A stretch of DNA of 64,000 nt from assembly GCF_030297675.1 (NCBI RefSeq), contig NZ_AP028142.1, positions 186,001 to 250,000 on the forward strand, written 5' to 3'. Source of the stretch: Polynucleobacter sp. HIN11 (lineage in GTDB: Bacteria > Pseudomonadota > Gammaproteobacteria > Burkholderiales > Burkholderiaceae). Below the pieces are notes generated by a model. It worked only from the letters and a program-made list of their open reading frames with translations. It did not search any database and was not told the DNA's origin. Of this stretch, positions 34,579 through 44,138 are shown piece by piece. Position numbers and translations under genes: made by a program. Numbering within the stretch: position 1 is the stretch's first letter; every line of letters begins with the position of its first letter.

Positions 34579-35634
34579 ATGATCAAAAGTGATGCCTTTC
34601 AGATTCATTTGGCTGGTTTAGCGAAGGGTTCCCAGAGCCTTCATCCCTTATATGTTTTTTCGGGGGATGAGCCACTTCTGATGATGGAGGCTGTGGACAG
34701 CCTCAGGGCATTTGCCAAAACCCAAGGATTTACTGAGCGCGATGTGATGGTTCAGGATCGCTACTTTGATTGGCCATCGTTATTAAGTGTCGGGCAATCC
34801 ATGTCCCTGTTTGGCGATAAGCGCTTTGTGGAACTGCGTATGCCCACTGGCAAACCTGGTCGCGAGGGGGCGGATGTACTGAAAAACTTTGCCACTTCTT
34901 TAGGATCAGCCGGCTCAGTGCCTGACGTGATTGTGTGCATTCAGCTTCCGCGTCTTGATCTGAAAACTAAGGGCTCTGCTTGGTTTATGGCCCTCGATGA
35001 AGCTGGTATGGCGGTCCAGATTGATTCGATTGAACGAAGTCAATTACCCCAATGGATTGCTAAGCGAATGTCACTGCAGTCGCAATCCGTTGAACCTGGG
35101 GAAGCGGGGCTGCGCAGTTTGCAATGGATGGCCGATCAGGTTGAAGGTAACTTGATCGCTGCCCATCAAGAAATTCAGAAGCTGGGACTTTTGTATCCCA
35201 GCGGAGTGATTACCGATGAGCAAATTCGTGCTGCGGTTCTCAAAGTTGCTCGCTATGATCTATTTGAGCTGACAGAGGCACTACTGTCTGGTGATGCGGC
35301 ACGTCTGAATCGAATGGTAGATGGCCTACAAGGTGAGGGTGAGCCCTTGCCTCTAATTCTGTGGGGAATTAGCGATGAGCTAAGAACGCTTAATCGGGCC
35401 CAGACTGCGCTTACTGCAGGAGAGAGTTTGCCAACCATCATGCGCAATTACCGCATCTGGGGAAAGCGTCAGAAGCTTTACCCTATGGCCCTCAAGCGCA
35501 TTCAACCTAAGAAATTAAAGCAAGCTCTCGTACTCGCTGCCAACTTGGATAAGCAGGCAAAGGGTCTATGGGTTCGAGATCTTCCAGCCAATCCTTGGGA
35601 TGGTTTGCGACTTGTTGGGAGTTTATTGCGTTAG
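34579..35634 (+). CDS. holA: DNA polymerase III, delta subunit
   Basis: The clamp-loader subunit that opens the beta sliding clamp. The 351 residues match E. coli HolA (343). The AAA+-like N-terminal part shows LYVFSGDEPLLMMEAVDSLR and DKRFVELRMPTGKPG, followed by WMADQVEGNLIAAHQEIQKL and the C-terminal collar helices. The start codon sits inside a seven-base inverted repeat (34565-34571 and 34581-34587) and there is no clear Shine-Dalgarno sequence, so initiation may be weak, as suits a low-copy protein. Confidence 0.95.
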   Translation: MIKSDAFQIHLAGLAKGSQSLHPLYVFSGDEPLLMMEAVDSLRAFAKTQGFTERDVMVQDRYFDWPSLLSVGQSMSLFGDKRFVELRMPTGKPGREGADVLKNFATSLGSAGSVPDVIVCIQLPRLDLKTKGSAWFMALDEAGMAVQIDSIERSQLPQWIAKRMSLQSQSVEPGEAGLRSLQWMADQVEGNLIAAHQEIQKLGLLYPSGVITDEQIRAAVLKVARYDLFELTEALLSGDAARLNRMVDGLQGEGEPLPLILWGISDELRTLNRAQTALTAGESLPTIMRNYRIWGKRQKLYPMALKRIQPKKLKQALVLAANLDKQAKGLWVRDLPANPWDGLRLVGSLLR

Positions 35635-35644
35635 AGTATCAACT

Positions 35645-36934
35645 ATGGCAAATGAGATGAACCAAACGATTGAGCAAATGATGCTGACCATTGGTCAGCA
35701 AGCTCGCCTCGCTTCAAGGGCGATGGCCAGAGCCAGTTCTGAGCAAAAGAATCAGGCATTAAGCAATATTGCGAAGGCTATTCGTAGGGATGTCGCAAAG
35801 ATTCTGGCGGCCAATGCCCGTGATGTGGAGCGGGCTAAGGCCGCTGGTCATGACGCTGCATTTGTGGATCGTTTGACCATGACCGAGAAATCAATTGAGA
35901 CCATGGCCTTGGGTCTTGAGCAAATCGTCACCCTGGAGGATCCAATCGGTCAGATTACCCCCTTTAAACAGCAACCCTCAGGTATTTTGATTGGGCAAAT
36001 GCGTGTACCCCTTGGTGTGATTGGCATTATTTACGAGTCCCGTCCCAATGTCACGATTGATGCGGCAGCTCTATGCTTAAAGTCAGGAAATGCTGTCATT
36101 TTGCGAGGTGGATCGGAGGCAATTGACTCCAATACATTTTTAGCTGGATTAATTCAGGAGGGCCTGGCTGCCGCTCAGTTGCCAGCCAATGCCGTGCAAG
36201 TGATCCAAACAACTGATAGGGCTGCCGTCGGAAAAATGATCACTATGACCGAGCACATTGATGTGATTGTGCCTCGCGGCGGGAAGAGTTTGATTGCGCG
36301 CCTGATGCAAGATGGCCGAGTGCCCATGATCAAACACCTCGATGGAATTTGCCATACCTTTATAGATGAGGCTGCGGATATCGATTTAGCGATTAAAGTA
36401 TGTGATAACGCCAAGACCCAGCGCTATGCTCCTTGCAATGCGATGGAAACTCTACTCGTTCATGGCAAGATCGCACCTCAGGTTTTACCCAAGCTTTGCC
36501 GAATTTATCAAGACAAAGGCGTGGAATTGCGTGTGGATCCAAAGACCCGCTCCTTGCTTGAATCGAATCAATTTGCTAACTTGGTCGATGCGACTGAGGA
36601 AGATTGGCGCACAGAGTATCTGGCGCCGATCTTATCGATTAAGACTGTTGAGAGTCTTGATGAGGCAATGGATCATATTGAGCATTATGGTAGTAAGCAC
36701 ACGGATGCGATCATTACCCAAAATCAAGAGCATGCCAATCGTTTCTTGCGAGAAGTCGATAGTGCGAGTGTGATGGTCAATACCAGCACCCGATTTGCAG
36801 ATGGCTTTGAGTATGGCTTGGGTGCCGAGATTGGGATCTCCAACGATAAGTTGCATGCGCGTGGCCCCGTTGGTCTTGAGGGGCTGACCTCGTTGAAGTA
36901 CGTGGTGATGGGCCACGGTGAAATACGTCAGTAA
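35645..36934 (+). CDS. proA: Gamma-glutamyl phosphate reductase
   Basis: Reduces gamma-glutamyl phosphate to glutamate semialdehyde in proline synthesis. ATG 35645, ten bases after the holA stop, gives 429 residues (E. coli 417); a longer frame from 35600 would overlap holA. Motifs are GVIGIIYESRPNVTIDAAAL, the catalytic Cys in TQRYAPCNAMETLLVH, and NTSTRFADGFEYGLGAEIG. proB is not adjacent. Confidence 0.97.
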   Translation: MANEMNQTIEQMMLTIGQQARLASRAMARASSEQKNQALSNIAKAIRRDVAKILAANARDVERAKAAGHDAAFVDRLTMTEKSIETMALGLEQIVTLEDPIGQITPFKQQPSGILIGQMRVPLGVIGIIYESRPNVTIDAAALCLKSGNAVILRGGSEAIDSNTFLAGLIQEGLAAAQLPANAVQVIQTTDRAAVGKMITMTEHIDVIVPRGGKSLIARLMQDGRVPMIKHLDGICHTFIDEAADIDLAIKVCDNAKTQRYAPCNAMETLLVHGKIAPQVLPKLCRIYQDKGVELRVDPKTRSLLESNQFANLVDATEEDWRTEYLAPILSIKTVESLDEAMDHIEHYGSKHTDAIITQNQEHANRFLREVDSASVMVNTSTRFADGFEYGLGAEIGISNDKLHARGPVGLEGLTSLKYVVMGHGEIRQ

Positions 36935-36952
36935 TTTTGATAAAGAGACTCT

Positions 36953-37381
36953 ATGTTTGATGGTTACCTTTGGGCTAAAACCCTGCACATCGTTTTAATT
37001 GCCTCATGGTTTGCTGGGCTTTTTTATTTACCCCGTATCTTTGTAAATCTGGCACAAGAAACCAACGATATCGCCTATGAACGTTTAATCGGTATGGCAC
37101 AACGACTCTACCGTTTTATGACCATCCTGATGATGCCAGCGGTCGCTTTGGGACTCATTTTGTGGCTGTATTACGGAGTTGGCCGCGGCTCGATCTGGAT
37201 GCATGTGAAGGTGTTATTAGTGCTGATTGTGATTGGCTACCATTTGCAATGTAAGCGTCTCCTTAAGCAATTTGTTCAAAAGCAAAATACCAAAAGCCAC
37301 GTGTGGTTTAGATGGTTTAATGAGGCTCCAGTTTTGCTGATGTTGGTAGTCACTGCTCTCGTAGTCATTAAGCCGAGCTGA
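36953..37381 (+). CDS. hemJ: HemJ-type protoporphyrinogen IX oxidase (CopD-like membrane protein)
   Basis: A 142-residue protein with four predicted membrane helices. The N-terminal block AKTLHIVLIASWFAGLFYLPR contains the conserved His and matches HemJ, which oxidises protoporphyrinogen IX in haem synthesis in many proteobacteria without HemG or HemY. A second conserved area is WMHVKVLLVLIVIGYH. hemL lies 2 kb downstream, which supports a haem role. It starts 18 bases after proA. Confidence 0.85.
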   Translation: MFDGYLWAKTLHIVLIASWFAGLFYLPRIFVNLAQETNDIAYERLIGMAQRLYRFMTILMMPAVALGLILWLYYGVGRGSIWMHVKVLLVLIVIGYHLQCKRLLKQFVQKQNTKSHVWFRWFNEAPVLLMLVVTALVVIKPS

Positions 37382-37389
37382 TCCCTATT

Positions 37390-38772
37390 GTGAAATTTTT
37401 TATTGTTTGTCCGGGCGGACTTGAGGCAGTTTTAGCCCAAGAGCTCGAGGAGATTGTTGCTCGACCTGAGATAAAAGCATTGGGGCGATCATCGGTTGAC
37501 CCAGCCCCGTCAAGCTTAACCGGCGGAATGGGGGTTGAGGGACCGCTTGCCTTAGCAATGGCAATGAATCTGCATTCACGGATTGCCAGTCGTGTTTTGC
37601 TAAAGATGACCGACGGACCCTATAAATCCGAGGATGATCTTTATCATCAAGTAAAAGCGATTGGTTGGGAAGATTGGTTTTCCTCGAATCAAACGCTTCG
37701 GGTCGATATCACCGCACAACGATCGCCTCTAAAGAGTTTGAACTTTGCTACTTTGCGAATCAAAGATGCGATTGTTGATCGTTTGCGCGAGCAAACGGGT
37801 GGGCGCCCGAATATTGATACAGTGAATCCCGATGTGCGGATTCAGGTTCATTTGACGCAACAACATGCCACCATCTATTTGGATACCTCGGGTGAGCCTT
37901 TGTTCAAGCGCGGCTGGCGGGAGGAAAAGGGTGAAGCGCCTCTTAAAGAGAATCTCGCTGCTGGGATTTTGCGATTGACCAACTGGCAAGCTGCAATACC
38001 GCTTTATGACCCCATGTGCGGAAGCGGCACCTTTTTGATTGAGGCTGCCCAGATAGCTTTTCATATTCCAGCGGGGGCGCTGCGAGCGCGCATACTTGGC
38101 TCATCCAATCAAAATATAGCCGTATCGTGGAAGCCATCGGTTATGCAAAGTGGCTTTGGCTTTTTGCGACTCAAGCCCTTTTTGAGCTCCCTGGAAAAAA
38201 AGAACTGGCAAACACTTTGCGATGCTGCGAAGACAGAAATGCATCGGCATCAGAAAGACACTATTGCAATTAGTGGCAGCGATATCAACGAGAAAATGAT
38301 TGCGATGTGTAAGGCCAATTGGCAACGTGCGCAGTTGCCTGGATTGCCTGTGGTTCGACAATTGGATGCTATCGCGATTAGGCCGAATATTGATTTAAGC
38401 GAAGGGCAAAAAGGGGTGATGGTATTTAATCCACCTTATGGAGAGCGCCTAGCTATGAAGGGTGGCGACTCTGATCGACCCCATGTCTTTGGTGATAGCA
38501 AGGCTGCATACATGCAAAAACGACGTACGAGCCGAGAGCCTTTATTAAAAGAGCCGATCGATCCGAAGTTTGCAATGTTACTCGATCAGTTTAGCAAGCA
38601 ACTGAAAGACCATTTTGCGGGTTGGGAGATCTTTGTTCTCACTGCGGACATGGGCTTACCGGGCCATTTACGCATGAAAGAGTCCAAGCGCACCCCATTA
38701 TTTAATGGCCCCCTGGAATGCAGACTTTTCAAGTTTGAGATTCGGGGGCGAAGCGATGCCCAGAAATCGTAA
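37390..38772 (+). CDS. RlmL-like 23S rRNA methyltransferase (THUMP domain)
   Basis: A 460-residue SAM-dependent RNA methyltransferase with GTG start at 37390. An N-terminal THUMP-like RNA-binding region (about residues 60-160) is followed by the catalytic domain with LYDPMCGSGTFLIEAAQIA (SAM loop) and VFNPPYGERLAM, the NPPY motif of N2-guanine and N6-adenine enzymes. It corresponds to the N-terminal RlmL half of the E. coli RlmKL fusion (702 residues), which makes m2G2445; the RlmK half is not present here. The rRNA target is inferred. Confidence 0.88.
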   Translation: MKFFIVCPGGLEAVLAQELEEIVARPEIKALGRSSVDPAPSSLTGGMGVEGPLALAMAMNLHSRIASRVLLKMTDGPYKSEDDLYHQVKAIGWEDWFSSNQTLRVDITAQRSPLKSLNFATLRIKDAIVDRLREQTGGRPNIDTVNPDVRIQVHLTQQHATIYLDTSGEPLFKRGWREEKGEAPLKENLAAGILRLTNWQAAIPLYDPMCGSGTFLIEAAQIAFHIPAGALRARILGSSNQNIAVSWKPSVMQSGFGFLRLKPFLSSLEKKNWQTLCDAAKTEMHRHQKDTIAISGSDINEKMIAMCKANWQRAQLPGLPVVRQLDAIAIRPNIDLSEGQKGVMVFNPPYGERLAMKGGDSDRPHVFGDSKAAYMQKRRTSREPLLKEPIDPKFAMLLDQFSKQLKDHFAGWEIFVLTADMGLPGHLRMKESKRTPLFNGPLECRLFKFEIRGRSDAQKS

Positions 38773-38802
38773 AATAAGATTTCAATCTGAAAGAAATAAC
38801 AA

Positions 38803-38973
38803 ATGGAATATAAAACCTATATGTGCCTGATCTGCGGCTGGATCTACGATGAAGCCAAAGGTTGTCCGGATGATGGCATTGCGCCTGGAACCTTGTGGAA
38901 AGATGTTCCCATGAACTGGTCGTGCCCCGAGTGTGGTGCGCGCAAAGATGATTTTGAGATGTGCGTCATTTAA
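38803..38973 (+). CDS. Rubredoxin
   Basis: A 56-residue one-iron electron carrier. The four Cys ligands are in two knuckles, MCLICGWIYDE and SCPECGARKDDFE, with the usual aromatic residues between them. The start is ATG 38803, 30 bases after the RlmL-like gene, and the stop TAA is at 38971-38973. It lies directly before hemL, a position seen in other Burkholderiales. Its redox partner is unknown. The 5' end of a longer open hemL frame overlaps it but is not used. Confidence 0.95.
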   Translation: MEYKTYMCLICGWIYDEAKGCPDDGIAPGTLWKDVPMNWSCPECGARKDDFEMCVI

Positions 38974-38998
38974 TGAATTAGACTTTTTAATGAATGCC

Positions 38999-40291
38999 AT
39001 GAGCCAAAACGATCAACTCTTCACACGCGCCCAGAAAACGATTCCAGGTGGCGTGAACTCTCCAGTGAGGGCATTTCGGCAAGTGGGGGGTACCCCGCGA
39101 TTTATCAAGCGTGCAGAAGGCCCTTATTTTTGGGACGCCGACGATAAGCGCTATGTTGATCTCATCATGTCATGGGGGCCCATGATTGTTGGGCATGCGA
39201 ACCCAGAAGTAGTGGAAGCAGTGCAGAGTGCCGCAACTCAGAGTTTTAGCTATGGTGCCCCGACCGCAGGGGAGATTGATCTTGCTGAGCGTATTTGTGA
39301 GCTAATGCCAGCAATCGAACAAATTCGTTTAGTGTCGAGCGGCACTGAAGCGACCATGAGTGCCTTGCGTTTAGCCCGCGGCTATACCAATCGTGATTTG
39401 ATTATTAAGTTTGAGGGCTGTTACCACGGCCATGCGGATAGCCTGTTGGTCAAAGCCGGTTCTGGTTTGCTCACTTTTGCCGATTCCACAAAGAATGCAC
39501 CTTCATCGGGTGGTGTACCTCAGGATTTAGTGAGGCATACCTTAGTGCTGCCCTATAACGACGTTGGTGCTCTAGAAGAGGCCTTCAAGCGCCATGGTGA
39601 TCAGGTCGCTGCATTAATTTTGGAACCGATTGCTGGCAATATGAACTTAATTCGTGCGACTCCCGAGTTTGTCAAGGCGGTTCGTTCGCTCACCCAGCAG
39701 TATGGCGCCGTATTGATTTACGACGAGGTGATGACGGGATTTCGGGTGGCCTTGGGCGGCACCCAATCCTTGCATGGCATTCGGCCGGATTTAACTTGTC
39801 TGGGCAAAGTCATGGGTGGCGGTATGCCCATGGCAGCATTTGGAGGTAAGCGGGAGATTATGGCGAAGCTCGCTCCCTTGGGTAATGTTTATCAGGCAGG
39901 CACCTTATCTGGCAATCCCGTTGCAGTAGCTGCAGGGGCGAAGACATTGGAGATCATCTCGCGACCCGGGTTTTTTGAATGCCTGACCGAACAAACAAAA
40001 AAATTAATGGCGGGATTGCAGCAAGAAGCCAATCGAGCCAAGATTCCATTCTCGGTCGACAGTGTTGGTGGAATGTTTGGCTTCTATTTTTCACAGACGG
40101 TACCAACTTCATACGAAGCAGTGACCAAAACCGATATTGAAGCTTTCAAACGCTTCTTTCATGCGATGTTGGACGAAGGTGTTTACCTTGCTCCATCCGC
40201 CTATGAGGCTGGATTTACATCGATTGCACACGATAACGCAGTGGTTGATGAGATTATTCGTGCAGCTCAGCAATCGTTTCAGAAGATTTAA
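38999..40291 (+). CDS. hemL: Glutamate-1-semialdehyde 2,1-aminomutase
   Basis: A PLP enzyme making 5-aminolevulinate in the C5 haem pathway. ATG 38999 gives 430 residues (E. coli 426); ATG 38990 would add three, and longer frames overlap rubredoxin. The N-terminal FTRAQKTIPGGVNSPVRAF is diagnostic. SSGTEATMSALRLARGYT binds substrate and PLP, and the Schiff-base Lys is in LTCLGKVMGGGMPMAAFGG. No clear Shine-Dalgarno sequence is seen. It converges on apaH. Confidence 0.97.
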   Translation: MSQNDQLFTRAQKTIPGGVNSPVRAFRQVGGTPRFIKRAEGPYFWDADDKRYVDLIMSWGPMIVGHANPEVVEAVQSAATQSFSYGAPTAGEIDLAERICELMPAIEQIRLVSSGTEATMSALRLARGYTNRDLIIKFEGCYHGHADSLLVKAGSGLLTFADSTKNAPSSGGVPQDLVRHTLVLPYNDVGALEEAFKRHGDQVAALILEPIAGNMNLIRATPEFVKAVRSLTQQYGAVLIYDEVMTGFRVALGGTQSLHGIRPDLTCLGKVMGGGMPMAAFGGKREIMAKLAPLGNVYQAGTLSGNPVAVAAGAKTLEIISRPGFFECLTEQTKKLMAGLQQEANRAKIPFSVDSVGGMFGFYFSQTVPTSYEAVTKTDIEAFKRFFHAMLDEGVYLAPSAYEAGFTSIAHDNAVVDEIIRAAQQSFQKI

Positions 40292-40296
40292 TACGC

Positions 40297-41166
40297 TCAC
40301 ATCCGTAGCGGGTGATCATAGCCCGCCACACTGACTGTCTTAATCGAAAGCGATTTGGAATCCTCAGCTAAAGCCTTGGAGTTCATCCTTTCCAAGTGGT
40401 CAAGATCGATTGCAGTTAGAGTACCGCCCCATACGCAGCCAGTATCAATTCCGATCACCCCTTGGCGATTGAGTAAGCCAAGCGTTGACCAGTGACCAAA
40501 GACAATAGGGATCGATTTTGTTTTACGATCAGGCGCTTCAAACCATGGGATATATCCAGCTGGACCACTTTCTAATCCCTCTTTGCTTTTGAACTCCATT
40601 TCGCCCTGAGGAGTACAAAACCGAATCCGGGTTAGGGTATTGGTGATTAAACGCAAACGATCAAATCCAGATAATTTTGGATTCCAGCGATTTGGGGTAT
40701 TGCCATACATTTGGGATAAAAAATCTCGATAGTTTTTATGGCGTAGTGCAATCTCCACCTCATGAGCCAAAGATAAAGTTTTCTTAATGCTCCATTGGGG
40801 TAGCACCCCTGCGTGCACCAGTAAGACCTTGCCATTACTCAGTGCCATGGGACGGCATCTCAACCAATCGATGAGCTCACGACGATCAGGTGCAGCCAAA
40901 ATATCATCGATCGTATCAAGAGGCTTGGTATCTCGAAGTCCTGCATCACACGCCAATAAGTTCAGATCATGATTACCCAAAATACACTCGGCAACCCCCT
41001 CTTCCTGAAGTTGCTTGAGTCGCCGCAAGGTACCCAGCGAATCTGGGCCACGGTTGACGAGATCCCCCAGAAAAATGAATTTAGAGCCATGGGGGAGTTT
41101 CTTGATGAGTTGATTAAGGGGCCTTAAGCAACCCTGTACATCACCAATCGCAAAGACGCGCGTCAT
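40297..41166 (-). CDS. apaH: Symmetrical bis(5'-nucleosyl)-tetraphosphatase
   Basis: Splits Ap4A into two ADP. The 289 residues match ApaH (E. coli 280). Metallophosphatase motifs are visible in order: GDVQGCLRPL, FLGDLVNRGPDSL, LGNHDLNLL, and VFGHWSTLGL followed by GVIGIDTGCVWGGTLTAI. It begins three bases after phrB on the same strand, so the two are probably cotranscribed. Confidence 0.96.
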   Translation of the reverse strand: MTRVFAIGDVQGCLRPLNQLIKKLPHGSKFIFLGDLVNRGPDSLGTLRRLKQLQEEGVAECILGNHDLNLLACDAGLRDTKPLDTIDDILAAPDRRELIDWLRCRPMALSNGKVLLVHAGVLPQWSIKKTLSLAHEVEIALRHKNYRDFLSQMYGNTPNRWNPKLSGFDRLRLITNTLTRIRFCTPQGEMEFKSKEGLESGPAGYIPWFEAPDRKTKSIPIVFGHWSTLGLLNRQGVIGIDTGCVWGGTLTAIDLDHLERMNSKALAEDSKSLSIKTVSVAGYDHPLRM

Positions 41167-41169
41167 TAC

Positions 41170-42639
41170 TCAAGCCACTTTTTTCACAACGTTATAGCGA
41201 ATCAAGGTCGCCTTGCGGGCTTCATCATGATCGACGATTGGGCTTGGGTAGTCTTTACCCAATACGATGCCAGCAGCCTCGAGCTCAAGTTGCCCTGCAA
41301 GCCAGGGCGCATGGATTGATTTATTGGATAGCTTTTCAAGAGCAGGAATGTAGCGGCGGATAAATTTTCCTTCAGCATCAAAGCGCTCAGACTGGGTGAT
41401 GGGGTTAAAGATCCGGAAGTAGGGCTGAGCATCACATCCAGAAGACGAGGCCCATTGCCAACCACCATTATTAGAGGCAAACTCAAAATCGTTCAGATGC
41501 TCGGCAAAATACTGCTCCCCCCAGCGCCAATCGATGCCGAGGTCTTTGCATAAGAAACTAGCCACGACCATGCGCAAGCGATTATGCATATAGCCTGATT
41601 GATTGAGTTGATGCATGGCTGCGTCGACTAGTGGGTAACCAGTTTGGCCATCGCACCAGGCCTTAAATAATTTTTGTGCTTTGGGACCGTGCTCCCAAAC
41701 AATCTTGTCATAGTCGGGCTTAAATGATTGGCCATCGGCAAGGCGTGGGTGATTGGCCAAAATCATGAAATAGAAGTCCCGCCATATGAGCTCACTCAGC
41801 CATGTGCTTGCACCAAGACTGCCTGCAAACATTCGACGATGAGCCTCGCGAACCAAGCCCCGGATTGATAGAAGACCAAAGCGCAAGTATGTAGAGAGGT
41901 AGCTGACGCCTTTGGTTGCTGGGAAGTCTCGGCCAATGTTGTATTGATCAATTCGTTTTAGAAAGTCACTCAAAAAGAGCTCAGCACCCTTCTGACTTGG
42001 GGGTAGATACTTTTCTATGCCTGTCGGTCTAAATCCCATGGATTCCAGCGAAGGGATGCCGGTATCAATGCTCTTGGGAATGGGGGCATATCGACCCTGT
42101 AAGCCAGCATTAGGGAGATCGCAGACAAAGGGCTCAAGGTCTGAGGGGTTTAGTTTCTTAAGCCATGCATTCTTATACGGAGTAAAGACCGAGAATACGG
42201 TTTCAGAGTTAGTTAAGACTTCAGTCTTCTCAAAAATAACCTGATCCTTAAAATGCTGGAACGCAACGCTATTCTTCGCAAGCGTTTGTGCGATGGCCTC
42301 ATCGCGTGAAATTGCCGAGGGTTCATAGTCATAGTTGGTAAAGACTGCTTGTGCACCAAGTTGTCTAGCTAAGGTGGGGATGAGTTCTATTGGGTTACCA
42401 TGACGGCAAATGATTCCGCTTTCTTGAGCTCTTAGGGTTTTATCTAGATCTTCAATCGTTTGCCAAATGAAATCCACCCTGCGATCAAAACCCTGACCTA
42501 TAGAGAGTAAGGGGTTAAGAATCGAAGTGTCAAAGATAAAACAGACCCAGACCTGTTGATACTGTTTTAGGGCGTGATGAAGAGCCGCCTGATCATATAG
42601 GCGTAAATCACGTCGAAGCCATACCAATGCACTTGTCAT
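41170..42639 (-). CDS. phrB: Deoxyribodipyrimidine photolyase (class I CPD)
   Basis: Repairs UV-induced cyclobutane dimers with blue light. The 489 residues match E. coli PhrB (472). An N-terminal antenna domain (ALVWLRRDLRLYDQAALHHAL) precedes the FAD-binding helical domain with ELIWRDFYFMILANHPR, GYPLVDAAMHQLNQSGYMHN and NNGGWQWASSSGCDAQPYF. The antenna cofactor is probably methenyltetrahydrofolate, which is inferred. A light-repair gene fits a surface-water organism. Confidence 0.95.
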   Translation of the reverse strand: MTSALVWLRRDLRLYDQAALHHALKQYQQVWVCFIFDTSILNPLLSIGQGFDRRVDFIWQTIEDLDKTLRAQESGIICRHGNPIELIPTLARQLGAQAVFTNYDYEPSAISRDEAIAQTLAKNSVAFQHFKDQVIFEKTEVLTNSETVFSVFTPYKNAWLKKLNPSDLEPFVCDLPNAGLQGRYAPIPKSIDTGIPSLESMGFRPTGIEKYLPPSQKGAELFLSDFLKRIDQYNIGRDFPATKGVSYLSTYLRFGLLSIRGLVREAHRRMFAGSLGASTWLSELIWRDFYFMILANHPRLADGQSFKPDYDKIVWEHGPKAQKLFKAWCDGQTGYPLVDAAMHQLNQSGYMHNRLRMVVASFLCKDLGIDWRWGEQYFAEHLNDFEFASNNGGWQWASSSGCDAQPYFRIFNPITQSERFDAEGKFIRRYIPALEKLSNKSIHAPWLAGQLELEAAGIVLGKDYPSPIVDHDEARKATLIRYNVVKKVA

Positions 42640-42684
42640 AGGCTCTATCTTATTCGGGAATGCGATTTTGATTATGATGCCCTC

Positions 42685-43512
42685 ATGGATAGCCTATTTT
42701 TTATTACTTCGAAGATTGTTCAATTCCTAATTGAGCCTTTAAACCTGATTTTCTTGGCTACCCTTCTGGCATGGTTTTTTCTTACCATTCGCAAGCCTGT
42801 CTTCACCAATCGTCTTTTGGCACTTGCAGTCATTGGCTTCCTAGGCGTGGGGTATATGCCTATTCCTGAGTCTTTGATCCGTATTCTGGAAAATGCCGTT
42901 CCCAAACCATCGATTCAGAATCTCAATCCTGACCAATTTGCAGGGATCATTATTTTGGGTGGGGCTATAGAGGGCGAAGATGTTGCCGTTGATCGTGGTG
43001 AGATATCTCTTAAATCATCGGCCGAGCGTGTTACGAAGGGACTAGAGCTCATTCGAAAGTATCCTGATAAGCCATTTATCTTTAGCGGTTTTTCGGGAAG
43101 AGTAAATCCAAGAGGGATGTCAGAGGCCGATGCCTTTAAGCAATTGATTCAAGAGCAAGGGCTTGCCGATAGAACAAACACCACTGCCTTTTACGAGAAT
43201 CAATCTCGCAATACTTATGAAAATGCGGTTTATTCCAAAAAGATTATCGATGCCATTTATCCACAATCCCCAGACCAACTGTTAAAACCATGGCTTTTGG
43301 TCACCTCCGCGAGTCATATGTATCGCTCTGTAAAAATCTTTGAAAAGCAAGGCATTGCGGTGATTGCTGTACCAGTGGATTACCAAACAGCGAATACCTT
43401 GCAATGGCGCGAATTTGATTTAACGGAGGGTGCATTTCTGTGGAATAAGCTACTGCATGAATATATTGGGATTGCAGCATATCAATTGACTGGAAAAATA
43501 TCACTTTTCTGA
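42685..43512 (+). CDS. YdcF/ElyC-family (DUF218) membrane protein
   Basis: A 275-residue protein with two N-terminal membrane segments (about residues 10-35 and 40-62) and a DUF218 domain (about 84-255). Characteristic blocks are FAGIIILGGAIEG, PFIFSGFSGRVNP, the Asn-rich NQSRNTYENAVYSKKII and LLVTSASHMYRSVKIF. E. coli ElyC and SanA of this family affect envelope integrity and polyprenyl-phosphate use, but a biochemical reaction is not established. It is divergent from phrB. Confidence 0.85.
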   Translation: MDSLFFITSKIVQFLIEPLNLIFLATLLAWFFLTIRKPVFTNRLLALAVIGFLGVGYMPIPESLIRILENAVPKPSIQNLNPDQFAGIIILGGAIEGEDVAVDRGEISLKSSAERVTKGLELIRKYPDKPFIFSGFSGRVNPRGMSEADAFKQLIQEQGLADRTNTTAFYENQSRNTYENAVYSKKIIDAIYPQSPDQLLKPWLLVTSASHMYRSVKIFEKQGIAVIAVPVDYQTANTLQWREFDLTEGAFLWNKLLHEYIGIAAYQLTGKISLF

Positions 43513-43538
43513 ATTCCTGAGGCTTGCTAGAATGAGTT

Positions 43539-44138
43539 GTGAGCCAAGCCAATGCCTTCCCCTCATTCAGTTCCTTTGCTAACCAGTTCTTGTTAGCCAT
43601 GCCGGGTATGCTAGACGAAAATTTTTCAGGTTCCTTGGTGTATCTTTTAGAACATAGCGACAAAGGTGCTATGGGACTGGTGGTCAATCGTCCGACCGAT
43701 ATTGTGCTCTCAACCCTGTTTGAGAAAATCGAGCTGAAGCTTGAAATCGCACCATTACTTGACCAGCCGGTTTATTTTGGTGGACCCGTTCAGGTCGAAC
43801 GAGGATTTGTGCTGCATCCCACTGATCTTGCGGAGAAGTACTCATCTTCATTAATCATTGCAGATGGTCTCACTATGACCACATCTAAAGATGTTCTTGA
43901 GGCGGTAGCGAATGGCTCTGGACCTGAGAAGTTTCTGATGACACTAGGGTATGCGGGGTGGGGTGCAGGACAGCTCGAAGAGGAGATTTCGCTCAATGGG
44001 TGGATCAATATCGCCATCCCAAATGATCAAATGCAAACGATTATTTTTGATACGCCATATACCGATCGTTATCAAAGGGCAATGCAGGTTTTGGGCTTTG
44101 ATCTAGCAAGCCTTTCTGGAGAAGCGGGGCATGCCTAA
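43539..44138 (+). CDS. yqgE: YqgE/AlgH family protein
   Basis: A 199-residue cytosolic protein with GTG start at 43539. Family blocks are FLLAMPGMLDENFSGSLVYL, GAMGLVVNRPTDI, YFGGPVQVERGFVLH and LGYAGWGAGQLEEEI. The molecular role is unresolved. It overlaps ruvX by eight bases, the standard yqgE-ruvX (yqgF) arrangement of proteobacteria. Confidence 0.95.
   Translation: MSQANAFPSFSSFANQFLLAMPGMLDENFSGSLVYLLEHSDKGAMGLVVNRPTDIVLSTLFEKIELKLEIAPLLDQPVYFGGPVQVERGFVLHPTDLAEKYSSSLIIADGLTMTTSKDVLEAVANGSGPEKFLMTLGYAGWGAGQLEEEISLNGWINIAIPNDQMQTIIFDTPYTDRYQRAMQVLGFDLASLSGEAGHA

Noticed and set aside
38933..38998. Extended N terminus of hemL
   Set aside because: It overlaps the rubredoxin coding sequence and has no similarity to HemL; ATG 38999 (or 38990) gives the normal length.
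43258..43266. Exact DnaA-box sequence TTATCCACA
   Set aside because: A single copy inside the YdcF-family coding sequence with no other boxes or AT-rich unwinding element nearby; chance is sufficient.
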